Shown: positions 1 through 5,119 of the stretch, piece after piece
Layout of the letters: each line of letters starts with the position of its first letter
How positions within the stretch are numbered: the first letter of the stretch is position 1
Assembly (NCBI GenBank): GCA_030608725.1
Contig: JAUWDP010000069.1
Coordinates: forward strand, 1-6,258
Direction: 5' to 3'
Length of the DNA stretch: 6,258 nt
From: Candidatus Bathyarchaeota archaeon
GTDB taxonomy: Archaea > Thermoproteota > Bathyarchaeia > TCS64
Position numbers and translations under genes: made by a program
Notes under the pieces: model-generated
Database searches by the model: none
What the model saw: only the letters and a program-made list of their open reading frames with translations
Told to the model about the DNA's origin: nothing

Positions 1-65
1 TCATCCCGGTCACCCGGAAAACGTTTTGGGCTATCAGGTGCCTTGCTGTGATCGACGGGAAATGG

Positions 66-72
66 TTTATAT
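66..72 (+). promoter_or_regulatory. TATA-like box of the glutaredoxin-like gene
   Basis: The sequence TTTATAT stands out in a GC-rich surrounding. An archaeal TATA box lies about 26 bases before the transcription start, so transcription would begin near base 95. That is after the ATG at 88 and before the GTG at 112, and is one reason for preferring the GTG start. This is inference from spacing only. Confidence 0.4.
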
Positions 73-111
73 TTCGGATCCTGATTCATGACTGGTCTCC
101 GAGGGATACTG

Positions 112-414
112 GTGGGCAGGGTCAAGGTCGCAGGGGAGAACCGGGAGCACGACGTGGTAGTGTACTCCCTGAGCTCGTGCACCCCCTGCAAGAAGACCAT
201 GAGACTCCTGGAGAGCATGGGGGTCGAGTACGAGTACATCCACCTTGACACGGTGGACTCCGAGGAGCGGGGTGAGGCCATGGTCGAGTTAGGGGACTTC
301 CTCCCCGGGAGGGGCATACAGCTAGCCTACCCCGTTATCGTCATCGACGACCTCATCACCATCATCGGCTTCAGCGAGAGGAAGCTGAGGAAGGTATTCG
401 AGGGAATGCCCTGA
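112..414 (+). CDS. Glutaredoxin-like thiol-disulfide protein
   Basis: A small thioredoxin-fold protein, expected to reduce or exchange disulfides in the cytoplasm. The first strand (DVVVYSL) is followed directly by an active-site CxxC motif, Cys-Thr-Pro-Cys-Lys-Lys, with the cysteines at residues 23 and 26 of the 100-residue form. Further on, AYPVIVIDD supplies the conserved cis-proline strand, and IIGF is the usual glycine turn before the last helix. The length fits the glutaredoxin family. Start choice: an ATG at 88 would add 8 residues, but it has no ribosome binding site and lies upstream of the transcription start expected from the TATA box at 66-72. GTG at 112 has GAGGG six bases upstream (101-105). 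No gene follows on the same strand, so it appears to be monocistronic. Its redox partner and substrate cannot be told from the sequence. Confidence 0.85.
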   Translation: MGRVKVAGENREHDVVVYSLSSCTPCKKTMRLLESMGVEYEYIHLDTVDSEERGEAMVELGDFLPGRGIQLAYPVIVIDDLITIIGFSERKLRKVFEGMP

Positions 415-474
415 ATGTGGAGAGCCCAGCAGTAATTGATTGAGGGATCAATCCAGGGAGCGGTTTCCGATAGG

Positions 475-493
475 AATAAAATATTAGAAAAAC
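475..493 (-). terminator. T-rich terminator of the 57-residue reverse-strand gene
   Basis: Read on the minus strand, the stop codon at 507-509 is followed within about 15 bases by TTTTT and then a second run containing TTTTA. Archaeal RNA polymerase terminates at such oligo-T tracts without needing a hairpin. It lies between two convergent genes, where a terminator is expected. Confidence 0.5.
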
Positions 494-506
494 GCTGAAG
501 GGACGG

Positions 507-680
507 TTACGCTTCGGCCTCTTTCTCCACTTCGGTTGCGGCGGCCTGGTCTATGTTGGGTTCGTAGACGTCGCTGATATCCGTCTTGTAGGTGTAGACA
601 TCTTCCATGGTTTTCTCCTCGCTTTTCCTCGAGATCAGGCCCCGTACTTGGGAGATGAGCTTGTTAACTAATTCGGACAT
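507..680 (-). CDS. Small acidic protein of unknown function (57 residues)
   Basis: A short reverse-strand gene, unrecognised. The product begins MSELVNKLISQVRGLISRKS, a likely amphipathic helix, then has a middle part with several Tyr and Asp residues (VYTYKTDISDVYEP), and ends in a charged Ala/Glu tail (EVEKEAEA). There is no cysteine, no membrane segment and no signal peptide. Support for it being real: AGGAGAT on the minus strand (GGAG at 690-693) lies nine bases before the ATG, a TATA-like TTTAAGG lies a further 25-30 bases upstream, and a T-rich terminator follows the stop. A second ATG at 687 overlaps in another frame, but that frame closes after 11 codons. The start and boundaries look good. 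No function can be assigned; a small regulatory or membrane-surface-binding protein is possible. Confidence 0.6.
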   Translation of the reverse strand: MSELVNKLISQVRGLISRKSEEKTMEDVYTYKTDISDVYEPNIDQAAATEVEKEAEA

Positions 681-689
681 CTTCCATAT

Positions 690-725
690 CTCCTTTCATT
701 TACTGGTCTCCATGAACCTTAAATC
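690..725 (-). promoter_or_regulatory. TATA-like box and ribosome binding site of the reverse 57-residue gene
   Basis: On the minus strand GATTTAAGG (about 717-725) resembles an archaeal TATA box and predicts transcription starting near base 695. The Shine-Dalgarno core GGAG at 690-693 would then sit at the very 5' end of a short leader of about 15 bases. The spacing is consistent; there is no other support. Confidence 0.4.
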
Positions 726-1282
726 GATTCTGAAGCAAAGGTACTTACCCCAGTGAGCAACGGGAAGAACTTACTCCAACAAAGAATTTGAGAAAGAGAT
801 ACGAGGATGATAACTTTGACCTCCCCCCATTAAACAATGATCGATGATCTCGAAAGGTGTATTTAGGGTGCTCGTGGCCCCGTCGGGGAGGCGCGACGCC
901 GGGTCTCCAGTCCCTCCTAGGGTCGATGAAATAAAAAACAGGTTAAAAATGGTGGTTATACCCTGTATTCACTCTCTTTCGGGCATCCCGGAGCGAAACA
1001 GGAGCATATCGTGGACATCGCCTATCTCCCTACTCTCCGCTGGTGCCCTCCGAAGTAGCACTTCCTTCCCAGGGTTCGACCTCGGACCTCGCAGGTTCTC
1101 CATCAACCTCTTCAAGGCATTACTCAATTACCTGTCCTCTCCTCTCCAGAGTGGTCCCTACGGTCCATAAAGGGATTCTGAACCCCAATTCCCTACAAGA
1201 GGACCCGACTCCCTCTAAGGACCCCAAGAACCTATCCCCCGGACTAGTGGCACTGGAGGGCGACTCCGTCCACGGCAAGTGA
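721..1282. other. Non-coding gap of about 560 bases, with a possible reverse-strand transcript
   Basis: No convincing gene is visible. A forward open frame at 844-1170 is Ser/Pro-rich, uses CGA and CGC arginine codons that the neighbours avoid, and has no ribosome binding site. The forward strand at 1020-1260 is pyrimidine-rich, so a reverse transcript would be purine-rich, as archaeal transcripts usually are. The reverse strand holds a 44-codon frame (1103 down to 969) with GAGG three bases before its ATG, followed by two oligo-T runs. Small local hairpins occur at 878-888, 890-900, 980-990 and 1052-1064, and the tandem CGAGGTC CGAGGTC is on the reverse strand near 1080. None is strong. I see no tRNA, signal recognition particle RNA or RNase P signature. 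Confidence 0.4.
933..949 (-). terminator. Double oligo-T tract on the reverse strand
   Basis: Reading the minus strand downward, TTTTT (949-945) is followed by TTTTTT (938-933), about 20 bases after the stop codon of the 44-codon reverse frame. This resembles an archaeal terminator for reverse transcription across the gap. It could also be a chance AT-rich patch. Confidence 0.3.
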
Positions 1283-1289
1283 TTTAAAA
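1283..1289 (+). promoter_or_regulatory. TATA box of the PLP enzyme gene, near-leaderless
   Basis: TTTAAAA lies 29-35 bases before the ATG at 1318, so transcription should start about five bases before the start codon. A GGAGG at 1292-1296 is too far from the ATG (about 21 bases) to act as a ribosome binding site and would not be in the transcript. The TTTAAA core is palindromic and could also serve reverse-strand transcription into the gap. Confidence 0.5.
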
Positions 1290-1317
1290 CCGGAGGGGCA
1301 TCGCGAATACGATTCTG

Positions 1318-2448
1318 ATGTATCCGATTGGGAGGCCAGTCGAGGAGCTGAGGACCCCGTGCCTCCTCCTCGACCTAGACATGTTCCAGTGGAACTTGGA
1401 CAAGATGTTCGGGTTCGCCAGGGAGGCCGGGGTCAACGTGAGGCCCCATGCGAAGACCTTCAAGGCCGCTGCTATCTGCAGCAGGCTCCTGGAGGCTGGG
1501 GCCATCGGGGTGATGACCCAGAAGCTGGGGGAGGCGGAGGTGCTCCTCCACTCGGGGATCCTCCACGGCGACAGGAACATCCTCATCAGCCAGGAGATCA
1601 GCGACCCTGGGAAGATCGAGACCCTGGTGGGGTTCAACGTGGCGATGGGGGAGGGGAAGGTGCTCACCTCGGTGGATAACGTCCAGGAGGTGGAGATGAT
1701 CTCAGAGGCCGCCACGAGGTGGGGTGTTGAGCAGCACGTTGTCATCGAGATGACCCACGGGAGGTGCGGAGTCGCGCCGGGGCAGCCCACCGTTGACTTG
1801 GCTAAAAAGATCGCCTCCACTAAGGGCCTGGTCTTCAGGGGGATCTACGGCTACGAGAACCCTGTCCCCCGGGAGACAGCCTTGGAGAGGAACAAGATGA
1901 CGGTGGACACCGCAGAGATGATCAGGGAGGCCGGCATCGAGGTGGAGATAGTTAGCGCCGGCTCCACAGGGACCTACGAGGTGACGGGCACCTACCCGGG
2001 GATCACCGAGATAGAGCCAGGCTCATTCGTCTTCGGCGTCGGGGCCGAGGGGACGGGCTACGGCTGGAGGTCGGTGAACGACGTCTACTTCAAGCCGTCG
2101 CTGACGGTGCTCACCCAGATCATCGGGGCCAACTTCGACGACAGGGTGGTGACCGACGCCGGCCTCAAGGTGATGTCCGGGGGGGACAGGCGTTCGGACC
2201 CCGCAGTCCTCGTGAAGGTGGACGGGGAGCCCCTGGAGTTCGAGAGGGTGAGCCTCTCCGAGGAGCACGGCACAATCACCTTCAAGGAGGGCAGCGAGGC
2301 ACGGAAGAAACTGAGGTGGGGCCAGAAGCTTGAGTTCGTCCCCAGCCACTGCTGCACCACGGTGAACCAGCACGACGAGATCGTCGCGGTGAAGGACGGC
2401 AAGGTCGCAGCGGTCTGGCCCGTCACGGCCAGGGGGAAGTACTACTAG
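1318..2448 (+). CDS. Metal/PLP-dependent D-threonine aldolase or D-serine dehydratase family enzyme
   Basis: A 376-residue fold-type III PLP enzyme: an alanine-racemase-like barrel followed by the D-serine-dehydratase-type C-terminal domain. The start TPCLLLDLD is the first barrel strand. RPHAKTFK at 42-49 carries the PLP lysine (K46), matching the family motif RPHAKTHK. SAGSTGTY at 213-220 is the phosphate-binding loop. EIEPGSFVFG at 231-240 corresponds to the family ElRpGtYvf segment, with Gly where an Asp is often found. PSHCCTT near the C-terminus gives H344 and C346, which fit the His-x-Cys metal site. Relatives cleave beta-hydroxy-D-amino acids to glycine plus aldehyde or deaminate D-serine; the exact substrate cannot be read here. 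It is probably cytoplasmic and monocistronic. The next gene has its own promoter after about 100 bases. The start is fixed by the TATA box and the absence of a usable ribosome binding site. Confidence 0.9.
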   Translation: MYPIGRPVEELRTPCLLLDLDMFQWNLDKMFGFAREAGVNVRPHAKTFKAAAICSRLLEAGAIGVMTQKLGEAEVLLHSGILHGDRNILISQEISDPGKIETLVGFNVAMGEGKVLTSVDNVQEVEMISEAATRWGVEQHVVIEMTHGRCGVAPGQPTVDLAKKIASTKGLVFRGIYGYENPVPRETALERNKMTVDTAEMIREAGIEVEIVSAGSTGTYEVTGTYPGITEIEPGSFVFGVGAEGTGYGWRSVNDVYFKPSLTVLTQIIGANFDDRVVTDAGLKVMSGGDRRSDPAVLVKVDGEPLEFERVSLSEEHGTITFKEGSEARKKLRWGQKLEFVPSHCCTTVNQHDEIVAVKDGKVAAVWPVTARGKYY

Positions 2449-2483
2449 GCTCCCCCCTCTTCATCCCCCTACGTATATCATAA

Positions 2484-2503
2484 TTTTCTTATATGTAAGG
2501 AAA
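2484..2503. promoter_or_regulatory. Degenerate upstream operator copy
   Basis: The left half TTTTCTTA and the right half TAAGGAAA are inverted around TATG, with one mismatched pair. TTTCTTATAT within it (2485-2494) recurs exactly at 2523-2532 inside the perfect palindrome, 38 bases downstream. It lies just upstream of the TATA box. The two sites could bind two regulator dimers cooperatively. Confidence 0.5.
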
Positions 2504-2505
2504 TG

Positions 2506-2514
2506 TTTATATAT
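2506..2514 (+). promoter_or_regulatory. TATA box of the ArsR-MFS operon
   Basis: TTTATATATA is a strong archaeal TATA box. It predicts a transcription start near 2536 and a leader of about 11 bases to the ATG at 2547, with GGAG at 2541-2544 only two bases from the start codon. Its right end overlaps the operator palindrome by three bases. Confidence 0.7.
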
Positions 2515-2533
2515 ATAAGAAATTTCTTATATA
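2512..2533. promoter_or_regulatory. Perfect 22-bp palindromic operator
   Basis: The eleven bases TATATAAGAAA are followed immediately by their exact reverse complement TTTCTTATATA. The site fills the space between the TATA box and the expected transcription start, where a bound repressor would block polymerase loading. Winged-helix dimers bind such sites, so the regulator encoded directly downstream is the obvious binder. That assignment is inference. Confidence 0.75.
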
Positions 2534-2546
2534 GCGTCGTGGAGAG

Positions 2547-2864
2547 ATGGAGCCAACCGACGATGGGCTGCAGACGCTGGTGAAAACCATGAAGGCGTTA
2601 GCGAACCCCATCAGGCTGAGGATCATAGCCCTCCTCGAGAGGGAGCCGAGGCACGCCTACGTCCTCGCCAAGGAGCTGGGGATCTCGTACCCCCTGGCGC
2701 ATCTCCACATGAAGGGATTGAAGAAGATGGGACTGATAGAGGAGATAGAGCAGCAGGCGCGCGAGGGCCGTCCATCCGTGAAGACCTACGCACCCACCGA
2801 CTTTCAGATAGTACTATCTTCGAAGATGATCCACGACACAGTGTTGAAGGAGGAAAAAGAGTAA
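2547..2864 (+). CDS. ArsR-like winged-helix transcriptional regulator
   Basis: A 105-residue DNA-binding protein. KALANPIRLRIIALLE (16-31) is the typical ArsR-type first helix. AYVLAKELGISYPLAHLHMK (37-56) forms the helix-turn-helix, with the recognition helix starting about residue 48. GLIEEIEQQAREGRPSVKTY (62-81) is the beta-wing, and a helical C-terminus (about 85-105) probably dimerises. It has no cysteine and no vicinal ArsR metal motif, so the effector is probably not a soft metal bound by thiols. As first gene of a tightly packed operon with a membrane protein and an MFS transporter, and with a palindrome in its own promoter, it is probably an autorepressor. Its stop codon touches the next ATG. 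Confidence 0.85.
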   Translation: MEPTDDGLQTLVKTMKALANPIRLRIIALLEREPRHAYVLAKELGISYPLAHLHMKGLKKMGLIEEIEQQAREGRPSVKTYAPTDFQIVLSSKMIHDTVLKEEKE

Positions 2865-3197
2865 ATGAATAGCACATCATCCATTATGGTCGGACTATCC
2901 GCCATCGCCATAGGGCTGGGAGTCCCAGCTGTGGCCCTCTACTTCGTAGTCAACTACGGGTTCAACAGCCTACTCGCCGCGGTAGTGGCGTTCATGGGAG
3001 TCGTGATGGGAGGGTCAATAGTCATAGTGGGGATCACCGTGGGAGGCATGGGTAACTCGTTCGATTCATCGAACCGCCTCGACCGGGAGAGGCTTAGGAA
3101 CCTGAGGTCCCAGCAGAGCGCTACCCTTGAGGAACTTGAGGAGATCGCCGGCGTCCTGGTTGAGATCAGGGACGTCCTGAAGTCCGTGGAGGAGTAG
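2865..3197 (+). CDS. Two-helix membrane protein with a cytoplasmic helical tail
   Basis: A 110-residue protein with no recognised family. Two Gly/Ala/Val-rich membrane segments, about residues 7-31 and 35-61, are separated by a very short turn (NYGFNS), so they form a hairpin. After them comes a polar, charged tail (65-110) predicted to be helical or coiled-coil, ending EIRDVLKSVEE. The start immediately follows the regulator's stop codon, and AAGGAGG at 2847-2853 precedes it by 11 bases, which is good evidence for translation and co-expression. The tail resembles that of the next small protein, so the two may associate. A role as membrane anchor, sensor or accessory subunit for the transporter is inference from context only. 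Confidence 0.8.
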   Translation: MNSTSSIMVGLSAIAIGLGVPAVALYFVVNYGFNSLLAAVVAFMGVVMGGSIVIVGITVGGMGNSFDSSNRLDRERLRNLRSQQSATLEELEEIAGVLVEIRDVLKSVEE

Positions 3198-3317
3198 AGA
3201 TGGAAAGGGAGCCGCAGAGGAGGTACCTCTCCGACGAGGAGATGATACGTCAGACGGACAGGACCCTCAAGGAGATCAAGAAGCTCCTCCTCGAGATACG
3301 GGACGCCCTCAAGTCCG
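3162..3317 (+). repeat. Two diverged direct copies of a 25-base tail segment (3162-3186, 3293-3317)
   Basis: The two segments encode EIRDVLKS in the membrane protein and EIRDALKS in the small protein and match at 21 of 25 bases. Both lie near the 3' end of their genes. This suggests that the second gene, or its tail, arose by partial duplication of the first, or that both tails are held alike by a common binding role. Confidence 0.6.
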
Positions 3318-3334
3318 CAGGGGGCTTGGAGTAA
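3200..3334 (+). CDS. Small helical protein (44 residues) sharing its tail with the upstream membrane protein
   Basis: A short gene starting two bases after the previous stop, with GGAGG at 3188-3192 seven bases before its ATG. The product begins MEREPQRRYLSDEEMIRQ and continues into one long charged helix ending LLLEIRDALKSAGGLE. It has no membrane segment and no cysteine. The last part matches the C-terminal tail of the preceding membrane protein (EIRDVLKS versus EIRDALKS, with a similar heptad of Leu and Ile before it). Its codon use, with AGG, CTC and GAG, matches the neighbours. It could form a mixed coiled coil with the membrane protein or compete with it. Function unknown; the gene itself looks real. 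Confidence 0.7.
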   Translation: MEREPQRRYLSDEEMIRQTDRTLKEIKKLLLEIRDALKSAGGLE

Positions 3335-3370
3335 CGACCCAGAATATGATAGTTCTGTAGGTGCCAGGAA

Positions 3371-4678
3371 TTGGATGAGGGAAAGAGCATACCAGAGGGC
3401 GCCCTTGAGGCTGATGCTCCCAAGAAGGGGATCCTGAGCCGTCTCAGGAGTGAGTTCGACTTCATCAAGGGGAACCTCCTCCTCCTGTACGTCGGCTCGT
3501 TCATAGCCGACTTCACGGGGGAGATGGCCTTCACCTACTACTCCCTCTACGTGACCGCCCTGGGGGGCACCGTCGCCACAGTGGGCCTCATAAGCTCCGT
3601 CCAGCAGGTGATAACCGCATTCATCAGCTTCCCCGGAGGGTACATCGCCGACAAGCATGGGCGCAAGAAGATACTCTGGTCCATGACCCTGTTCATGGCC
3701 TTCGCCACGATGTTCTACGTCTTCGCCCCCAACTGGCAGACCATCCTCCTGGGGGCCGCCCTGAGGGGGCTGGCCTCCATATACAACCCCGCTTTCAACG
3801 CCCTCGTCATGGATTCCATCCCCCCCGAGAAGCGGGGGACGGGCTACTCTGTGATACAGCTCATTAACAGCGCGTCGTCGACGCCCTCCCCTCTCCTCGC
3901 GGGCCTCCTCTACGTGAACTTCGGCCTCATCACGGGGACGAGGATAGCCTTCGCCTTCGCGGCGTTGGGGCTGTTTGTGGCTGCGCTCCTCCGTATGAGG
4001 ATCAAGGAGACGGTGGTGGACGCCGAGCCCCTGAATGGGAAGGAACTCGTGAAGTCCCTGTCGGGGGCAAAGGTCTTCGTCGAGGGCATCAACGTCTGGC
4101 GCAAGGTGCCCAGAACCGTCCTGGTCATCTTACTGATTCAGGCCCTCTTCATGCTGCCCAACGCCATGTTCAACGTGAGCTTCATCTTCTTCATCATTGA
4201 TGAGCTCGGGGTCGCCCCGGTCAACCTGGCGTTCATATTCAGCGCCCTGTCCGTCTCCATCGTGGTCCTGGCCATCCCCTGCGGGAAGATGGTGGACAAG
4301 TACGGTAAGAGAAAGTCCCTGCTGGCCAGCTGGGTACTCATCGCCATCGCTGCGCCCTTCCTCGTCTGGGGGAACTTCGTGAGGCTCATGCTCTCGATGC
4401 CCATCATCGCCCTGGTAAACATCATCTTCGGCTCAGCCATCTCCTCCCTGTACGCCGACCTGGTGCCCATAGAGCACAGGGGGAAGATCGCGGGCTCCAG
4501 AAACTTCTTCATCCTCATACTGGCGTCCGTGGGGTCGATACTCGGGGGATACCTCTACGACAACGTCTCCCACTACCTGTCCCTCTACGTCCTCTGGTTC
4601 GCCACGGTTCCCCTGTTCCTGTTGACCTACGCTTTCATCAAGGACCCGGAGAGGCACGAGATAAACGGGCTGAATTGA
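3371..4678 (+). CDS. MFS transporter, 12 membrane helices
   Basis: A 435-residue major facilitator superfamily protein, probably an exporter or uptake carrier for small molecules in the cytoplasmic membrane. The hydrophobic segments fit two six-helix halves joined by a polar cytoplasmic loop (about 209-248). Each half has the MFS motif A after its second helix: GGYIADKHGRKK at 89-100 and GKMVDKYGKRK at 305-315. Each also has a matching P-E-x-R-G turn after its fourth helix (IPPEKRG near 150, VPIEHRG near 365). A hydrophilic N-terminal tail of about 33 residues precedes helix 1. The only usual start codon before helix 1 is TTG at 3371; a nearby ATG (3375) is out of frame. The gene begins 36 bases after the small helical gene and is probably the last of the operon. 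A weak TATA-like AATATGAT 20-28 bases upstream could give extra initiation. The substrate is unknown. Confidence 0.9.
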   Translation: MDEGKSIPEGALEADAPKKGILSRLRSEFDFIKGNLLLLYVGSFIADFTGEMAFTYYSLYVTALGGTVATVGLISSVQQVITAFISFPGGYIADKHGRKKILWSMTLFMAFATMFYVFAPNWQTILLGAALRGLASIYNPAFNALVMDSIPPEKRGTGYSVIQLINSASSTPSPLLAGLLYVNFGLITGTRIAFAFAALGLFVAALLRMRIKETVVDAEPLNGKELVKSLSGAKVFVEGINVWRKVPRTVLVILLIQALFMLPNAMFNVSFIFFIIDELGVAPVNLAFIFSALSVSIVVLAIPCGKMVDKYGKRKSLLASWVLIAIAAPFLVWGNFVRLMLSMPIIALVNIIFGSAISSLYADLVPIEHRGKIAGSRNFFILILASVGSILGGYLYDNVSHYLSLYVLWFATVPLFLLTYAFIKDPERHEINGLN

Positions 4679-4798
4679 GGCCGAAAACTCACTATATCCC
4701 CCTTTCCCACCTCTTGAGGTCTGATGGGTCTTATTATGGCCCCCTCGATGTTTTAGGCCAGATATCACATCGTATATTATGTTCCTCCCATTTTCTGT
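4679..4798. other. Intergenic stretch after the MFS gene
   Basis: About 120 bases without a gene. It holds a small inverted repeat, ACCTC/GAGGT around TT (4709-4720), short T-rich patches that might end the operon transcript, and a second TATA-like GTATATTAT at 4772-4780. No strong terminator is visible. Confidence 0.4.
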
Positions 4799-4803
4799 GC
4801 CTC

Positions 4804-4810
4804 TTTTAAT
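4804..4810 (+). promoter_or_regulatory. Likely TATA box of the surface-protein transcript
   Basis: TTTTAAT lies in the loop of a five-pair inverted repeat (GCCTC 4799-4803, GAGGC 4811-4815). It predicts transcription starting near 4833, exactly before the first strong RNA hairpin (4835-4858). That would leave a leader of about 287 bases, very long for an archaeal gene. A TATA-like patch at 4772-4780 is an alternative. Confidence 0.45.
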
Positions 4811-4834
4811 GAGGCGTAAGTGCCTTTGACGTTT

Positions 4835-4858
4835 GGAACAGGTGTTTCAGTCTGTTCC
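4835..4858 (+). promoter_or_regulatory. Hairpin at the 5' end of the leader RNA
   Basis: GGAACAG (4835-4841) and CTGTTCC (4852-4858) pair perfectly over seven bases around a ten-base loop. The stem begins two bases after the transcription start predicted from the TATA box. The 5' arm can alternatively use GTTCC at 4864-4868. Confidence 0.55.
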
Positions 4859-4901
4859 TACGGGTTCCTCATATCTGATTGCGTACATTACAGGTGCGGT
4901 G

Positions 4902-5109
4902 AAAGGGTTGGACGTGCAGCGATACGTGGGTGCATTCGGCCTTGATGACCTCCACTCCTCTCCGTTTGGTGGTTTCCGACCTAGCCGAAGGCAGTTACGT
5001 ATCCCAGGTGTTTTCCTCGCGGCAGGTTCAAGGTGGTCTCTCCGTCTCTCCGGGGGGTTAAACGATGAGACCCGTGCCTCCGTCGCGCCCGTCCAACCCC
5101 TAACCCTTT
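4902..5109 (+). ncRNA. Candidate structured leader RNA with two exclusive closing helices
   Basis: Long complementary segments nest in order. Closing helix: GGGTTGGACG (4905-4914) with CGTCCAACCC (5090-5099), ten perfect pairs. Inside it, 4921-4940 pairs collinearly with 4984-5003: 16 Watson-Crick pairs, 2 G-U pairs, 2 mismatches, no bulge, with CCAC/GGTGG possible in its apical part. Next, GGTCTC (5035-5040) pairs with GAGACC (5067-5072), and CGCGGC (5018-5023) can pair with GTCGCG (5082-5087). Alternatively AAAGGGTT (4902-4909) pairs perfectly with AACCCTTT (5102-5109), which directly touches the ribosome binding site and excludes the closing helix. The region contains no credible gene and lies entirely upstream of the secreted-protein start. 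A regulatory leader is the best reading; a processed stable RNA is the alternative. No known class recognised. Confidence 0.6.
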
Positions 5110-5119
5110 GGAAGTGATC
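5110..5119 (+). promoter_or_regulatory. Near-perfect Shine-Dalgarno sequence of the surface protein
   Basis: GGAAGTGATC matches nine of ten bases of the full complement of the archaeal 16S rRNA 3' end (GGAGGTGATC). It sits directly before two in-frame ATG codons at 5120 and 5123; the second has the more usual spacing from the GGAAG core (eight bases). The alternative leader helix ends at base 5109, immediately beside it. Confidence 0.7.

Noticed and set aside
18..27. Perfect ten-base palindrome AAAACGTTTT
   Set aside because: It is short, isolated, without flanking pairs and not placed at a recognisable promoter.
2..91. Frame open from the window edge ending in an ATGA overlap with the ATG at 88, as if the tail of an upstream gene
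   Set aside because: Only about 29 codons are visible, with CGA, CGG, GTT and GAT codons unlike the other genes, and a TATA-like box lies inside it. This is not enough to call a gene.
1050..1085. Reverse-strand GGGAAGGAAGTGC resembling the signal recognition particle RNA apical loop
   Set aside because: The conserved GTCAGG partner strand and the AGCAGCC part are missing, and no long closing helix surrounds it.
1060..1090. GGTTCGAC resembling a tRNA T-arm
   Set aside because: The flanking bases do not form the five-pair T stem, and no acceptor or anticodon stem can be laid around it on either strand.
844..1170. Forward open frame of 108 codons in the gap
   Set aside because: It has no ribosome binding site, a Ser/Pro/Leu-rich product with no motif, and CGA/CGC arginine and mixed third bases unlike the neighbouring AGG-rich genes. 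The frame lies on the pyrimidine-rich strand.
1043..1282. Second forward open frame of 79 codons overlapping the first
   Set aside because: It has a proline- and serine-rich low-complexity translation, no start signal, and runs into the promoter of the PLP enzyme gene.
2954..3658. Long reverse-strand open frame of 234 codons opposite the small membrane protein genes and the MFS start
   Set aside because: It is a shadow of forward genes with good ribosome binding sites and clear membrane or MFS motifs; its translation has no coherent domain.
4940..4950. TTGATGA resembling a box C of a C/D guide RNA
   Set aside because: No CTGA box D lies at a suitable distance downstream, and the position falls inside the long helix of the leader.
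4833..5117. Forward open frame of 94 codons (TTG start) covering the leader RNA
   Set aside because: Codon use (CGA, CGT, TCT, GGT) differs from neighbours and no motif is seen. The long complementary segments explain the region better. A leaderless TTG start from the TATA box at 4804 cannot be strictly excluded.
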